From Erythrophleum ivorense (lineage: Eukaryota; Streptophyta; Magnoliopsida; Fabales; Fabaceae): DNA of 64,000 bases. Positions within the stretch are counted from its first letter, which is position 1, and every line of letters begins with the position of its first letter. Shown here one piece after another: positions 1-11,140 of this stretch. The stretch covers positions 1-64,000 of the forward strand of contig JAIUCV010000103.1 in the NCBI GenBank assembly GCA_026724425.1, given 5' to 3'. The notes beneath the pieces are model-generated. The model ran no database searches and was not told the DNA's origin. It saw only the letters and a list, made by a program, of their open reading frames with translations. A program made the position numbers and the translations under genes.

Positions 1-452
1 CAACCAAAACGTAAGGGAAAGAGGATTTGAAATTCCAAAATAACAAACCTCAATTAAAAGGGTAGCCTGTGGGAAGAGGAAGCTTGAGGGACATATTTGA
101 GGAAGGGAAAGCGGAAGGAAAGGCTGTATCTAATTGGCGTTCTCGTTCTCTATTTGCGTTCTCCATCGTAGTTCTGTAGATCTCCTTGTGGTTCTTGCAT
201 CATCATTACTTTCTTTTCAGAACGATGCGTTTCAGCTTCATTGCTTTCTTTCTGCACCGTTGGATGATATCAACGGCTCAAATCTTCGCATTGCGGATCC
301 AGGGGAGACAGAAACACGAGGGAGGATCTGTTTTCCAATCAAATTCATCGGATTCCATAATATTCTGCCTCCCACAGTTTCAGTGGGGCATTTAAATTGC
401 AAACGCACGCAATGTCTCTGCACCGGTGGATTTGGTACTGCTTAAGCAGCAC
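1..452. other. Unassigned DNA left of the Harbinger element
   Basis: This stretch is richer in G and C than the spacers further right. It has an open frame on the plus strand from about 134 to 445, but that frame has no ATG at its head and I recognise no family in it. A pyrimidine tract ending in CAG near 220 could be a splice acceptor, so an exon or 5' leader of a host gene is possible. The transposon to the right inserted just after the stop of this frame. I do not call it a gene. Confidence 0.25.
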
Positions 453-455
453 TAA
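453..455. repeat. Left 3-bp target duplication (TAA) of the Harbinger element
   Basis: TAA lies directly outside the left inverted repeat and matches TAA at 7053-7055. TWA-type 3-bp duplications are characteristic of PIF/Harbinger insertion. Confidence 0.85.
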
Positions 456-590
456 CGCTTTGTTTGGATGAGGGAAGAGAAAAGTAGGGGGGAGAGAAAA
501 GTGGGGAGAAAACGGGGGGAGAGAAAAGTGGGAGAAAATATTTGTCCCTTTCCGTGTTTGGATAGGGGGACAGACAACACGGAAGAGAGA
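456..590 (+). repeat. Left terminal/subterminal inverted repeat of the Harbinger element
   Basis: The terminal 15 bases pair with the right end. The following 100 bases are purine-rich, with several GGGGAGAGAAAAGTGGG-like units, and contain a second copy of the end motif (GTGTTTGGAT) at about 554-563. The right end has the same arrangement in mirror image, with an inner motif at 6971-6987. Such paired inner copies could be transposase-binding sites. Confidence 0.75.
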
Positions 591-1597
591 AAATGGTTAA
601 ATTTTTTATGACAATTTTGCCCTTATTACCTAAGCCGTCTAAATTGAATAAATACTGAAGTTTACGGCGACAATGAATTCTTTTCATTTCAAATTTCTGT
701 CAATTTTGTTGATTCAATATTAAATTAATTTAACAATAATTATAAATATAATTGATACGCACTTAAAAATAATATAAAAATGAAGTTATAATTAATTAAG
801 GATAAATATTTAAGAATTAGATTTTAATTAATTTGAATATTTGATTTGAAATTAATTAAAACAATATGTAATTAACAGCAGCGGGATTTGAATAATGTAA
901 AATAAATTAGATATATTATTAATTAACATACTTAGATTCTTTATAATTATATATATTATATTTTTCCTAATGTACAAAATCAGAAAATCACACGCGACAT
1001 GAGGACGAAAAGAACGTGCCAAGACAAGAAGGGGAAGCATCATGCCAAGACAAAAAGAGAAGTTTCCCGTGAAACTTCATTCCATGCGAAGACAAGTATA
1101 GAAACCATGCCACGCCAAGAAAAACTTCACGAGGAAAACACCATCATGGAAAGAGAAAGAGGAGAGGAAAAAGTGGACGGAGGACACTGCAAGAAGAACA
1201 AAGAAGTAAAGAAAAAGCATGTGACTCAAATGACACATTTTTGTCCTCATTTGTGACTTAGCATGCAACGTATAGCATGCTTTATACGTGTCTCACAAAC
1301 ACGATATATAGCCATGCAGGAGAGGAGTACCTGGTCATATATTAGTTGCAGTGAAGGGATGGTGCTCTGAAAAAGTTTTAAAAGATTTGAGCTGTGGTAA
1401 TTCCCGTGAAGTTGAGGACAGAATTATATAATCTATTCTACCCACAGTTCTACTTATTTGAGGCTGCTATTATTATCACAAATATAAAAGGTAATCCGTC
1501 TGTATTAATGTTCATGATGAATAATGTATGTTGAAATGGTTTTTTATATGCATTTATTGTTCTTTATAATGTTCATCAATTGTTATTTATGCTGTAG
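591..1597. other. Left noncoding part of the Harbinger element
   Basis: AT-rich DNA up to about 980, then a purine-rich stretch (about 990-1250) full of AAGACA/GAAG words that gives a spurious open frame. Around 1260-1280 there are short inverted words (TAGCATGC repeated on both sides of AACGTA). A TATA-like ATATATAG at about 1305-1312 lies some 290 bases before the first ATG of the plus-strand gene and could be its promoter. Confidence 0.4.
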
Positions 1598-2855
1598 ATG
1601 GATAGAAGATCCTATGGAGATGTTTTGTATTCTCAAATTCGCGCCGGAGTTAATATAGGAAAAGAACTTATTTATCCAATCGGTGAAACAGGGTACAGAT
1701 TAACCTCGAAACATTCTGACAATTATTTTTCTTTACCAATATGTGGGTTTATTATTTCTTGTCAGGTTTGGTCCCGATGGAAATGATACAGTTGAGTATA
1801 TATCATCTATTATAAAGCATAATTATGTGGGAGCTTATAACTCATGGAAAGAGGTTCCTGAATCTGTTCGTCAGTTATGGTTTGCAGAATTTCAGGTAAC
1901 TTTTGACCCGCTAGAAAGTTTATTATATGTATCTTGTTAAAATATACCTAGTTATACTAATGGTTTGTCATAATAAATAGAAATACTATGTGTGGACACG
2001 GGAGGATCATTTCCAAATTCATAAAAAATTTAAGGATCGAGCAAGAAATCGGTTAAAAGATTTAATTTGTTATGTTCGAGATAAAGGAAAACGGCCTACC
2101 TGGATTAATGAAAACATATGGAATGATTTATGCGTTAGTTGGAACAAAGTGGAATTTAAAGAGAGAAGTGAACGGGCGAAGAAAAATAGAGCTTCAAACT
2201 CTGTCTATGGACCATCGCTCCATACAGGTGGAAATATTCCATTCACAGATCATATTGCTACTTTAGCTGAGGAATTCGGTAGGCCAATAACTCCAGTAGA
2301 GCTTCACGTCCGGACTCATCAAAAACCATTATCCGGTGAATGGGTTGATAAAAAATCTAAAAAAAATTTTGTAAGTATCTTGTTAATTTTTTCATTTGCT
2401 TTCAATATTATTAAATTATAACTACATAACATTCTCCATTACTTATTTTATCTCAGGATGAATATGCTAGGCTTAAAACTAATGTAGCAACTGCTGCAAA
2501 TGATCCACAAATTTTTACACTGCCAAATGAAGTTGCTCTGTGGACACTAGCAGCCGGAGGAAAAAAAAGTGGAGGTTCAATATATGGCCTAGGAAGTGTT
2601 GCACATGAAGTTGTAGATGATCCAATATATGGCTATAATTATGGTCAAAGAAATAATCTTTTGTCATATCCAAGTGCAATGGAGGCTATATATCCAGGAG
2701 GCAATCTTCATCCTGATATTGATAAGAAGTTAAAAGATCTTCGGATGCAAATGGATACAAATGATAAATCAATATTTGAGATGCAACGTGAACTTTATGA
2801 ATATCATGCGAATAATCGACCATCTTCTTCGAACAATTCCACACAAAAAAATTGA
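1598..2855 (+). CDS. Transposase_24-like protein carried inside the Harbinger element (4 exons, intact)
   Basis: Exons at about 1598-1692, 1766-1895, 1981-2370 and 2457-2855 join in frame at GT-AG borders into 337 residues with no internal stop. Exon 3 holds the signature of the plant Transposase_24 (Ptta/En/Spm-type) domain: a basic YVWTRED...RARNRLKDLI segment, a WxxLCxxWNxxEFKERSERAKKNRAS block, then a HTGGxIPF turn and a PITPVELHVRTH motif. The C-terminal exon ends in a predicted coiled helix (about residues 295-325). The role of this domain is not established biochemically; it resembles DNA-binding proteins of CACTA-type elements. It is convergent with the SANT-like gene, with 257 bases between the two stops. 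Unlike its two neighbours it has no frameshift. The first exon-intron border is the least certain. It could be a gene captured by the element or a normal accessory of this lineage. Confidence 0.78.
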
Positions 2856-3112
2856 TGCAAAAGTTAAGAGAAATTAATGTTATTAGTTTTAATCATGTTG
2901 TGTAAGAAATAATTAAACCAAAATGATATTCTAACATGTTACAATCCATTCAAATGTCTGACACAAATAATATAACAGAGTAAAGCAATTTAATTACGCA
3001 CAATCTCATGAAAGCTAACTGCAGCACATAATGATAATGGTTACATTAAAAATTCAAAATATGGCTAAACCCGATAAGTATCATTGAGACTTGGTAAGCA
3101 TGAATGAGGTAA

Positions 3113-4294
3113 CTATGGTTGAGAGCTCCCAGCATCAGTCATCATTTGGATCAATGTTTGTAAGCGCAGATGTTTTGGAACCCCAAAGAACTTTCGTTTA
3201 TTTTTTTCTTCGTTACACAGAAAAAAATAACATTTCAACTTTGTTTCATCAATTAAACCAATTTCTTCTAACTCTGTCCATACTTCTTCTTCACTGTAAT
3301 GTCGAGGTCTACTTTTCTCTAATATTGAAAGTCCCTTCTCAGCAATTTCAGCTTGCTTTTCAGCCACTGCAACTTGCCTTTCCGAGAGTGATATAGACTT
3401 ATCTTGTAATGAATTTCCATCCCGCATTACCTCAGCTAATTCTTTAATTCCCAGTGAAATTTTTTCATATCTCTCTTCAATATTATCAACCATCACTTTT
3501 TTGCGCTTTTGACCTTTTGATGATGCAGTACCGGTTGAGTGATTTGAATGATTTGAGTTCGCATACATGGGACTAAATGACTCTATATTTATTCCAGAGT
3601 TCATGGGCTCAAAACCTCCGTTGAAATCACTCTCACTTGTTATTTCATTCAGCAGTCCCTCATCACTCTCATCATTCAGATCGATGCACTCCTTTTGCCA
3701 TCGTTTTACCTTATCTTTGGCACTCTCAACATATTTTCCTGTTGCTCGGTCAGCGCTGAATAATTCATATAACTTATCATAATGTAAGATAGGCGTAGTC
3801 ATCCACTTTTTTGCTTGAGGTTTTTTCTGCAATGATAAAAGAAAATTTGTATCTCATTCTAATAAAAGTGAAAGTTATTTCTACAGAAATACATTTGAAA
3901 AATTAATAAAAATAAAAAATTAATTGACTATTTACAAAGGAATAAATATAACAAAATTACCTCAATCAACTCATGCCAGATTTGAGTTTCTGCTTCAAAT
4001 GTTTTTGTGATTGGACTCCAAGAAAAACCACTTAATCCATTAAATAAGTCATAAAGTTCTGCAAATCGTTGTGATAAAGTTTTTTTTTCGATTTTTCAAA
4101 TGTTGCTTGGTGATATGCGGCCCAAAAGAATTTCGCAGAGCTTGCAACATATTATCATAAGCAAAAGTTGTGAAAGTACCATCAGGTCGACTGCCTTTTA
4201 GCATCTCATCTAATAATGCATCAAGAAAAGCTTCATCCATCTCAGGCGACCATCGAAGATTATCTTTTACTGAATCCTTTTGTTTTGGAGCCAT
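3113..4294 (-). pseudogene. Myb/SANT-like DNA-binding protein of the Harbinger element (frameshifted)
   Basis: The ATG is at 4292-4294 and the stop is at 3113. Exon 1 runs down to about 3961 and exon 2 from about 3826, joined by a GT-AG intron. The N-terminal part has the plant Myb/SANT-like pattern: a WSPEMDEAFLDALLDE helix, then GxxxDGTFTTFAYDNML and an ITKQHLKNRKK helix. The second exon starts with KKPQAKKWMTTPI and ends in a long polar coiled-coil-like tail. PIF/Harbinger elements need this type of partner to import the transposase and recruit it to the ends. A run of nine T at 4080-4088 on the plus strand (A9 in the gene) shifts the frame by one base right after the KNRKK segment. The downstream family sequence continues in the other frame to the splice site. 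The gene therefore looks inactive, unless the run length is a sequencing error. Confidence 0.82.
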
Positions 4295-4564
4295 CAGTGT
4301 ATTTCTGCATGAAATAAAATAACGTAAAATCTCAAATAGTAAAAGGAATTGCATCACATGATCAATATTAAAATCTCAAATATTAAAATCTCAAATAATA
4401 AAAGGAATTGCATCACACAAACCAATTGATCAATATTACTAACCATGTAATTATTTAAAAAAGGCCAATAATTTTATTAATAATATGCTTAAATATTTCA
4501 AACAATATAAATATACATTATAACATAATACTATATGGACCATATAAAATGATTATATACTAAA

Positions 4565-6033
4565 TTATTGTCTATTCTGATAATCATTTCGATAATCATT
4601 CCACATTTGATTGGCAATATTTTCTCTTAATATTGATCCTTGTCTATATTCCTCCTCTTGCCCATAACCAGAGTAAGTCTCCATAACATCAGAGGGATTC
4701 TGCTGTAATTCACGATCAACTTCAGCAATTAAATTCTCATCAGGATCGACGCCCATCAAAAAGTTATGTAATATGCAACAGGCTATCACAATATCAGTCA
4801 TAGTTTGAAAAGAATAATGGGGTTCAGTGCCGCTTGCTATGATTGGAAATCGTTTTTTTAAAACTCCAAATGTCCTCTGATGACATTTCGTAAAGAAGCA
4901 TGTCGATGATTGAAAATTTCTTTTTCATTTTGTGGTGATCGGGCTGAGTATTCCTTCAAGTGATAACGCACTCCTCTATAAGGTGTCAATAGGCCTCGCA
5001 TGAGTGGAAACCCAGCATCCCCAAGATAAAACTTACCTACATAATACAAATATCGATTAGCAGGCACAAAGAAACTTAATTTTTTTTAATATTATAAATT
5101 ATTAATAAGTGGTATAAATACCTTGAGGTATTATAAGGCTATCTTCTCGGGATAAAGCATTTTTTAAAACTCTAGAATCTGAAGCTATGCCTTCCCAACC
5201 AGCCAAAACATAAGTGAATTTCATGTCAAATGAACATGCAGCAAAAATATTTTGGGTAGGATACTCTTTTCGTCCTCTAAAGCGAGCAGCCTCTTTTCTG
5301 GGTACTTTTGCTCTAACGTGAGTTCCATCTATAGCTCCCAGACAATCCTATCATATACAATTAGTTAACACTAATATATTATGAAATATTTACATTGTTC
5401 ATGATTTAGATGGATATAAATATAATACCATACCTTAAAATATGGATAAAATCTATTATTGTTGCATATTTGGACAGCAACTTCTGCTCCAGAGGGCTGT
5501 GTAAGGAACTCAGCCTTAAGTGAAACCACCGCACGCAAAACATTATGAAAATGGCGACTAATAGTCTCCCCAGATCGATGAAAGTAAAAGCACAGTGTTC
5601 TATTTTTTACATTATGGGCCAATGTATGGAGAAATTTGACAACTTGTTCTTCAACTGTAACCCACCGTGAATCTTTTACTCTTCCACTACTTCGAATTTT
5701 CTCACATAACTCCTTAAAGGCTGGTGGGCTCATACGTAAAATATCCCGACAATTTTTTTCATCTTCTAACCGTATCATCAACTGTCTTCTCATATTATAT
5801 CGATCGATATCACTAACGTTAATAGATGTAGTCTTGAGATTTGACATCTCTTCCAATAAATGGATTGCATGTACAAGCAGACATATAAAGCGGATCATAC
5901 ATGTATGTTTATGTCTGTCCAGCTCTTCTATTAAATGGTTCAAATTTGAGCCCGCATTTGTTTCGCCAAAATTAATTAATTGCTTAACTTCAAAGTCAAT
6001 ATCATCCATATCTTCTTCCATTGTAAATTCCAT
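4565..6033 (-). pseudogene. PIF/Harbinger DDE transposase (frameshifted at the catalytic Glu)
   Basis: Three exons: 6033-5434, 5347-5122 and 5036-4565, with good GT-AG borders. The first 200 residues hold the N-terminal helical region with an HTH-like HRSGETISRHFHNVLRAV segment. Exon 2 carries the first catalytic Asp in AIDGTHVRAKVPRKE (about residue 207) and exon 3 the second in YLGDAGFP (about 282). The third acidic residue should follow NVI in a conserved ERTFG context. One base is missing at about 4878, exactly at that Glu codon, so the reading frame runs into a stop within six codons. The rest of the domain, through VIACCILHNFLMG to the C terminus, is intact in the shifted frame. Overall length would be about 430 residues, usual for the family. 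This copy cannot make an active enzyme as read. Confidence 0.9.
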
Positions 6034-6869
6034 ATAATTATCGCCCTACTAGATAATCATACAACACTTGTAAAGGGAGATTGTATATCGGCTAAGGAAA
6101 AATTTATAAATGCATACTGTATACAATATTAAGATATAATAAATATTATGATACAGTAGAAACATGTTATATGCTACATTATTATGCAATAATATGTAAA
6201 ACGTAACATTAGAATTTAACAAATCGTCAATTTAAGGAATCCCGATTTTCAAAAGGCTAACAATCAAGTCATCCAAAATCGTTTATTTTGACAAATTAAA
6301 TAAATATATTTCGAAATAGATATATCTGACTTCAACTCAACTATACAATTGCATACAAATACATAAAATTTCTCTTCGGAGGAATTTGTCTGTACAGTTG
6401 TGGAAGCAAAGATAACATCACAGTTTATCTTCTAAATCAAATCTTATGGTACATTTCGAATCACTGTATGAAAGGTTCAATTTCTGTTTATTGTAAAAAA
6501 AATTTCTATGGTTATCTACGAAATGAAGATATTAAAACAATAACCATAATAAAAAAATAATAACAATTGATTTTAATGGTAATAAAAAATAATGAAATAT
6601 AAAATAGAAGTTGAAAATACCCGACTATGATATTGCGAAGCTGGGAGGAAAAACCAACGGATCGAGCAGAGATTTTTGAGAAGTATGGGATGAAGGGGGT
6701 CAAAATGTCCAACGCCGCAGTTCAGGAGAAAACGAAGAGGCAGACCTTATTCAAAGTTACAGTTAGAAAAAAATTAGGGTTGGCTGGCACCTTTTTATCG
6801 AGGACAAAGGTCGGAAAGAAATTGATATTGAGGGTCAATTTGGGAAATACAAATAACGTATAACCAAGA
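6034..6869. other. Right noncoding part of the Harbinger element
   Basis: AT-rich upstream region of the transposase. An open frame on the plus strand from about 6627 to 6863 has no recognisable domain and abuts the right subterminal repeat. I see nothing else in it. Confidence 0.4.
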
Positions 6870-7052
6870 TCCCGTTTTCTCTCCAAAATCTCCCCACATC
6901 TGGAGAGAAAAAAAGCACGCGGGCCCCACACTCATTTTCTCCCCTATTTTCTCCTCCCTCGCGCATTTTATCCCCATCCAAACGGGGGAAAACGTGACCC
7001 CTCCCCCCTGATCTCCCCTCCCCTCTGCTTTTCTCCCCATCCAAACACAGGG
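6870..7052 (-). repeat. Right terminal/subterminal inverted repeat of the Harbinger element
   Basis: This pyrimidine-rich tract mirrors the left end. The last 15 bases pair with 456-470, and an inner CCCCATCCAAACGGGG-like copy lies at about 6972-6987. It is followed by the TAA target duplication at 7053-7055. Confidence 0.75.
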
Positions 7053-7811
7053 TAAGTACGGGTCAGATTTTATTATTTTATTATTTTTTAATTTTTTGTT
7101 GTGGCTATTTTTTTTTCTAAACGACATTAAGGTCAAAATTTTCTACATATTAACTGGTAAATCTAAAAGTTTTCATTTATTTGGTGTACCGTTTGCCTCT
7201 TGTTTATCTCCTGTGTTTTTTTTTTACTTCAATAAATGACCAAAAAAAATAAGAAGCTCATTTATGTAGGAAAAAAAAAACCTCTAAATATTGAACAGTC
7301 AACCAAAATCTAATCTTCCTGAATTTATCTGTGTTTTAATACCGTGAGAATTAGATGATACAATCTTTTTACATTTAAAGTCTTAAATTATCAAAGACTC
7401 CCAAAAAAAAATTCATCAATACAGAAAGTTTTTGAGTCTTAGAATATTAAAAAAAAATACAAATTGTGATTAACTATATGTTGGGTTAATTTCTCGCTAC
7501 TATAAAGACAACCATGACTTCTTATGGATTGTTTTCTATTATAGTTAATTTGCTTATCAGTATTATAAAAACTTAACCTTTATTTATTTATTAATTAAAA
7601 ACTTTAGCCTTTCTTTTGATCTAAACTAAACTCTCACTTGTTGACAAACTATCTTCTTAATTTGATGCTGTAAGCTTGTCACGTTGGCTCAAAGGCTGTT
7701 ATGTTGTTGTACATATTATACTGGTCCAACGAAGCCAAGTCAACAATATCTGATAGTTTGAGCAGCATTCATGCATGAGCCACAAAACCAAGCAACCCAC
7801 CCTCACTTTCC
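7053..7811. other. AT-rich spacer
   Basis: Apart from TAA at 7053-7055, the right target duplication of the Harbinger element, I see only homopolymer-rich intergenic DNA and no coding or RNA gene signal. Confidence 0.5.
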
Positions 7812-8057
7812 TAATGATTAAAGAAGAATCTATAACTAAGGCATCAATTTGCATGTAATATAATTAAAGCCATGATTAAGGGAGCTCGAGGCTATCTACT
7901 TAAGATTCGATGATGATGGATACTAACTTGGTATTAGATCTCCTTGATACTCTTTTGTAGTGATGCGGTGGCTCGGGAAGTATTCAAGAACTTTCTTGGT
8001 ATGTTCCAAGGCAGGTTTAAGTCCTTGTGACCACTCTAAAATTAAGTGAGAATTTTA
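7812..8057 (+). repeat. Segmental duplication block A, copy 1, left half
   Basis: This sequence is closely similar, in the same orientation, to about 32215-32465. Both share the words ATGATTAAAGAAGAATCTAT and CTACTTAAGATTCGATGATG. Here the block is interrupted after GAGAATTTTA by a 3.1-kb Mutator-like element and resumes at 11141. It is noncoding as far as I can see. Confidence 0.8.
8048..8057. repeat. Left 10-bp target duplication of the MULE
   Basis: GAGAATTTTA is repeated without mismatch at 11141-11150, directly outside the opposite end of the element. Confidence 0.9.
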
Positions 8058-11000
8058 GGCTTTTTGACTAGAGTGCTACGGTGGAGAAAACAAATAACTA
8101 AAACGTTCAGCCATCAAAATTTTCCCTATATGCTTAGATTTTTTTTTTTTAACAAGAATGCGGAAAAACACCATCCGCGTTCAACTTAATTTTTTAAATA
8201 AAAACAAAACCTGAATGCGCAGCAAAATGTTGCATGTTCAGAATATGTATATATTTTTTAAAATACCACTAAATGCGAAGCAACCTACTCTGTGTTCAGC
8301 AAACATAATTTGGAGATGGGGAGGGGGACCGCGTAGGGTCATAGACCCCGCATTAAAGGGGTGGCAGGGGAGATATAAACTGGGGGGGGGGGGGGGGAGT
8401 AAGGGGCGGCAGAGAGGAGTTAAAATGGACTTTTCAGGGCAAATACTTGTTTAAAGCAAAATATGCGGTGATATTCTTTTGGAAGAAAAGGAATATTACC
8501 CTAACATGCTATTTATGTGAAGAAATTGGTGACATATGCATTGACTTTTTAAAATTGAAATTTTTTATTAAAAAATTTACATTTAAAAACTTTTATCTTA
8601 TAAAAATTATAATAAAAAATTTTTAAAATTAAAATTATCTTTTTAAATTTATTAAACTTTTTTAGATTTAATAATAAATTCTCTAAAACCTTATGATAAT
8701 TATAAATTTTAAAAAACTTGAGTCTTTATATGTAATTTTTTTTAAATAAAATGTATCATAATCATTCCATTTATCTACATTGTTGCCAGGATAGCCAGTA
8801 GCCTAATGGTCATATATGTATAAAATCCTATTTCTAACTTCTCTTGAATGTATAAGTATAAAATTATCCTTAATTTTTCATCGAGTATTTCTTTGATTAT
8901 ATCTTTATATGATTTTTTTAATTGTTCTATTTTTCTTTAGTTAATGTCTAAATAATTGTTTAAATGACTGTTAATTATTAATAATAACCGTTATTATTTA
9001 CTACTTAACTATTTATAAATGCTAACTTATTACTAAAGGTTATCTTTTCTTACGTAACTGACATTAATTATTTAACTATGATTTAATACATAACTTCCAT
9101 TTAATGTCCATCCACCATTTTCTGTTTAACTATCATGGCCTTTAGATCATTAAATGGCCGAATTGCTTCACTCTGACCTATATCACCGAATTCAATGTAT
9201 GTAACGTATAGAGGTAACATTTTGGGTTGAAATGGATTTTACAGTATACTTTCTCTTAGAATAGGAGTTGGCTGAAAAAGTTGGGAAAATGTGAATTTTT
9301 TGAATATTTTTATATTATATAAAACAAATATAATATATAATATTAAAAATATATAATATATTATTTAATTTTTAGTGCAAAATATTGAATATAATTAATA
9401 ATAATAGATTTATAAATTATGATTTTACTAATACAGTTACATTTTTTATTATAATTTAATGCTTCTTAACATAATTGTATAAAAATATTTTTTAATCTTA
9501 TTAAGAATCTTATACAAAACAAATAAATAATAAAACAATAAGTAAACATAATAATAATAAATGATAACAAATGTTTATTGCAATATTTTTTTATTGTAAT
9601 AAAATTATAACTTTATCCTTTCATGTTTTTATTTAAAAATAAAAACAAAATCTTATTTTTTGTTTTTTTTGGTTTCAAAAACACTTAAGAAGTGTTGGTG
9701 CCTAAGTTATGACTAAAAATAAGCAGTGAAAGTTAATCTAATAGTAATGCGTTGTATTATTTAGTCAATTATTTTAAATAAGTTGAAATGATTTTGTAAT
9801 GCATAAACTTCTTATTGTTTTTATTTTATTTTATAAGATTCTTAATAAGACTAAAAATATTTTTTTTATGCACATAAGTTAAAGACAATTAAATTATAAT
9901 TAGAAATATAACCTTATTTATAAAATCAAAATTTATAAATTTATTATCATTAATTATATTTTAATATTTTATATTAAAAACTAAATTATACAAAAAATTC
10001 AATAAAAATTTTATAAAAAAAAATCATCTCAATTTATTTAAAATAATGGATTAAATAAATACAACACATAACGAGACTAAGCCTCGTTGTGTATTTTTAG
10101 CTATAAGCCAAGCATTAACACCATTCAAGTCTTTTTAAAATAAAAAAATAAGATTTTTTTTAATAAAAATTTGAAAGGCTAAATTTATAATTTTTTATTA
10201 TAAAAAAATTATTTCCATAAATATTTGTTACCATTTTTTATTATTGAATTTTATTTATTCAATGCTTATTATTGATATTTATTTATTTATTTTGTATAAG
10301 ATTATTAATAAGATTAAAAATACTTTTTATTCAAATAGGTTAAAAATTAAATTATAATTACTTCCAAATAGAATCATACTTTATAAATTTATTATAATAT
10401 TATATATGCTAAATTACACATAATTCCTCTTAAATTTCAGGTCATATACAAATAACTCTTTGACCTTCAAAAATCACCAATAAATAATCTTAAACTTTTA
10501 AATTTGTACAGATAACACCTGATCACTAGTAAATTTATTATTTTACTAATAGAATATGACACAAGAGATTATCTTCATATGACTTAAAATTCAAGAAAGC
10601 TATTTGCACATAAATCAAAGTTTAAGGAGGTTATTTGTGCAAAAAAAAATTAAACAGGTTCATTGTCATTGACATATTATGCTCCATTAATAAAATAATA
10701 GATTAACTAATGGCAAGAGAGTTATTTACACATATCAGAAAGTTTAAAAAGCTTCATTATCAAGTTTTAAAGATATAGAAGATTATCTACATACAACTTA
10801 ATGTTTAAGGGGATTTTATGGAATTTAACATTTATTATTATTATTATTATTATTATTCCCCCACCCAACAAGAAAAGTATGCCCCCTCTCCAAATTATGC
10901 TGATTGGATGCGAAGCAAGCCGCTTCACATTCAACGGTATTATAAAAAATATATAATTTTACGTTAAGTGTTATTTTTATTAAAAAAATTTAATTCGAAT

Positions 11001-11140
11001 GGTGTGGGTGTTCTTCCATGTCTTTATTGAAAAAAAAAATAAGTATATATAGAATTAGTTTTGATGATTGAGCGTTTTAGTTAGTTAGTTTTTTCTTTTT
11101 TCTTTTTTAATTTTTGCAGTAATATACTGGTCAAAACGTC
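8058..11140. mobile_element. Mutator-like (MULE) non-autonomous element with long TIRs
   Basis: The ends are inverted copies of each other for roughly 260-290 bases. The left end begins GGCTTTTTGACTAGAG and the right end, reverse-complemented, begins GACGTTTTGACCAG. Both continue through TAACTAAAACG, a poly-T tract, a CACC segment, a GCGAAGCAA-like segment and CATAATTTGGAGA. The element is flanked by the perfect 10-bp direct repeat GAGAATTTTA (8048-8057 and 11141-11150), the usual 9-11 bp size for Mutator. No transposase is visible inside. The related block at 32.2-32.7 kb is continuous across the insertion point, which independently confirms the borders. The interior is AT-rich, with a run of 16 G at 8382-8397, a large internal inverted repeat, and an ATT microsatellite near 10830-10857. 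Confidence 0.9.
9300..10420. repeat. Large imperfect inverted repeat nested in the MULE
   Basis: The arm at about 9300-9720 reads as the reverse complement of about 10080-10420. Shared words include ATAAGATTCTTAATAAGA and its relatives, and ATGATAACAAATGTTTATTG matches its partner near 10220. The central part (9720-10080) also folds on itself and repeats the arm motif near 9825-9980, so at least three related units are present. This looks like one or two MITE-type insertions in opposite orientation. The borders are approximate and no target duplication was resolved. Confidence 0.6.

Larger units (their letters stand above)
456..7052. mobile_element. Complete PIF/Harbinger DNA transposon (6.6 kb)
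   Basis: The element is bounded by near-identical terminal inverted repeats: CGCTTTGTTTGGATG at the left, and the reverse complement of CATCCAAACACAGGG at the right (13 of 15 bases match). It is flanked by TAA on both sides (453-455 and 7053-7055), the usual 3-bp target duplication of this superfamily. The TTTGGATG core is typical of Tourist/PIF ends. Inside are the two proteins this superfamily needs, a DDE transposase and a Myb/SANT-like DNA-binding partner. Both are on the minus strand and both are frameshifted. A third gene on the plus strand is of the Transposase_24 type. The intact ends suggest the element could still move if proteins were supplied in trans, but that is inference. Confidence 0.93.

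Noticed and set aside
450..470. CACTA at the left end, suggesting a CACTA (En/Spm) transposon because a Transposase_24-type gene lies inside
   Set aside because: The right end has no TAGTG partner, while the TTTGGATG inverted repeats with TAA on both sides and the DDE/SANT gene pair fit PIF/Harbinger.
999..1256. Open frame of 85 codons in the left part of the Harbinger element
   Set aside because: It comes from purine-rich repeated words; no domain and no splice context.
8215..8454. Open frame of 79 codons near the left end of the MULE
   Set aside because: It runs through the TIR and a 16-base G run and has no recognisable protein features.
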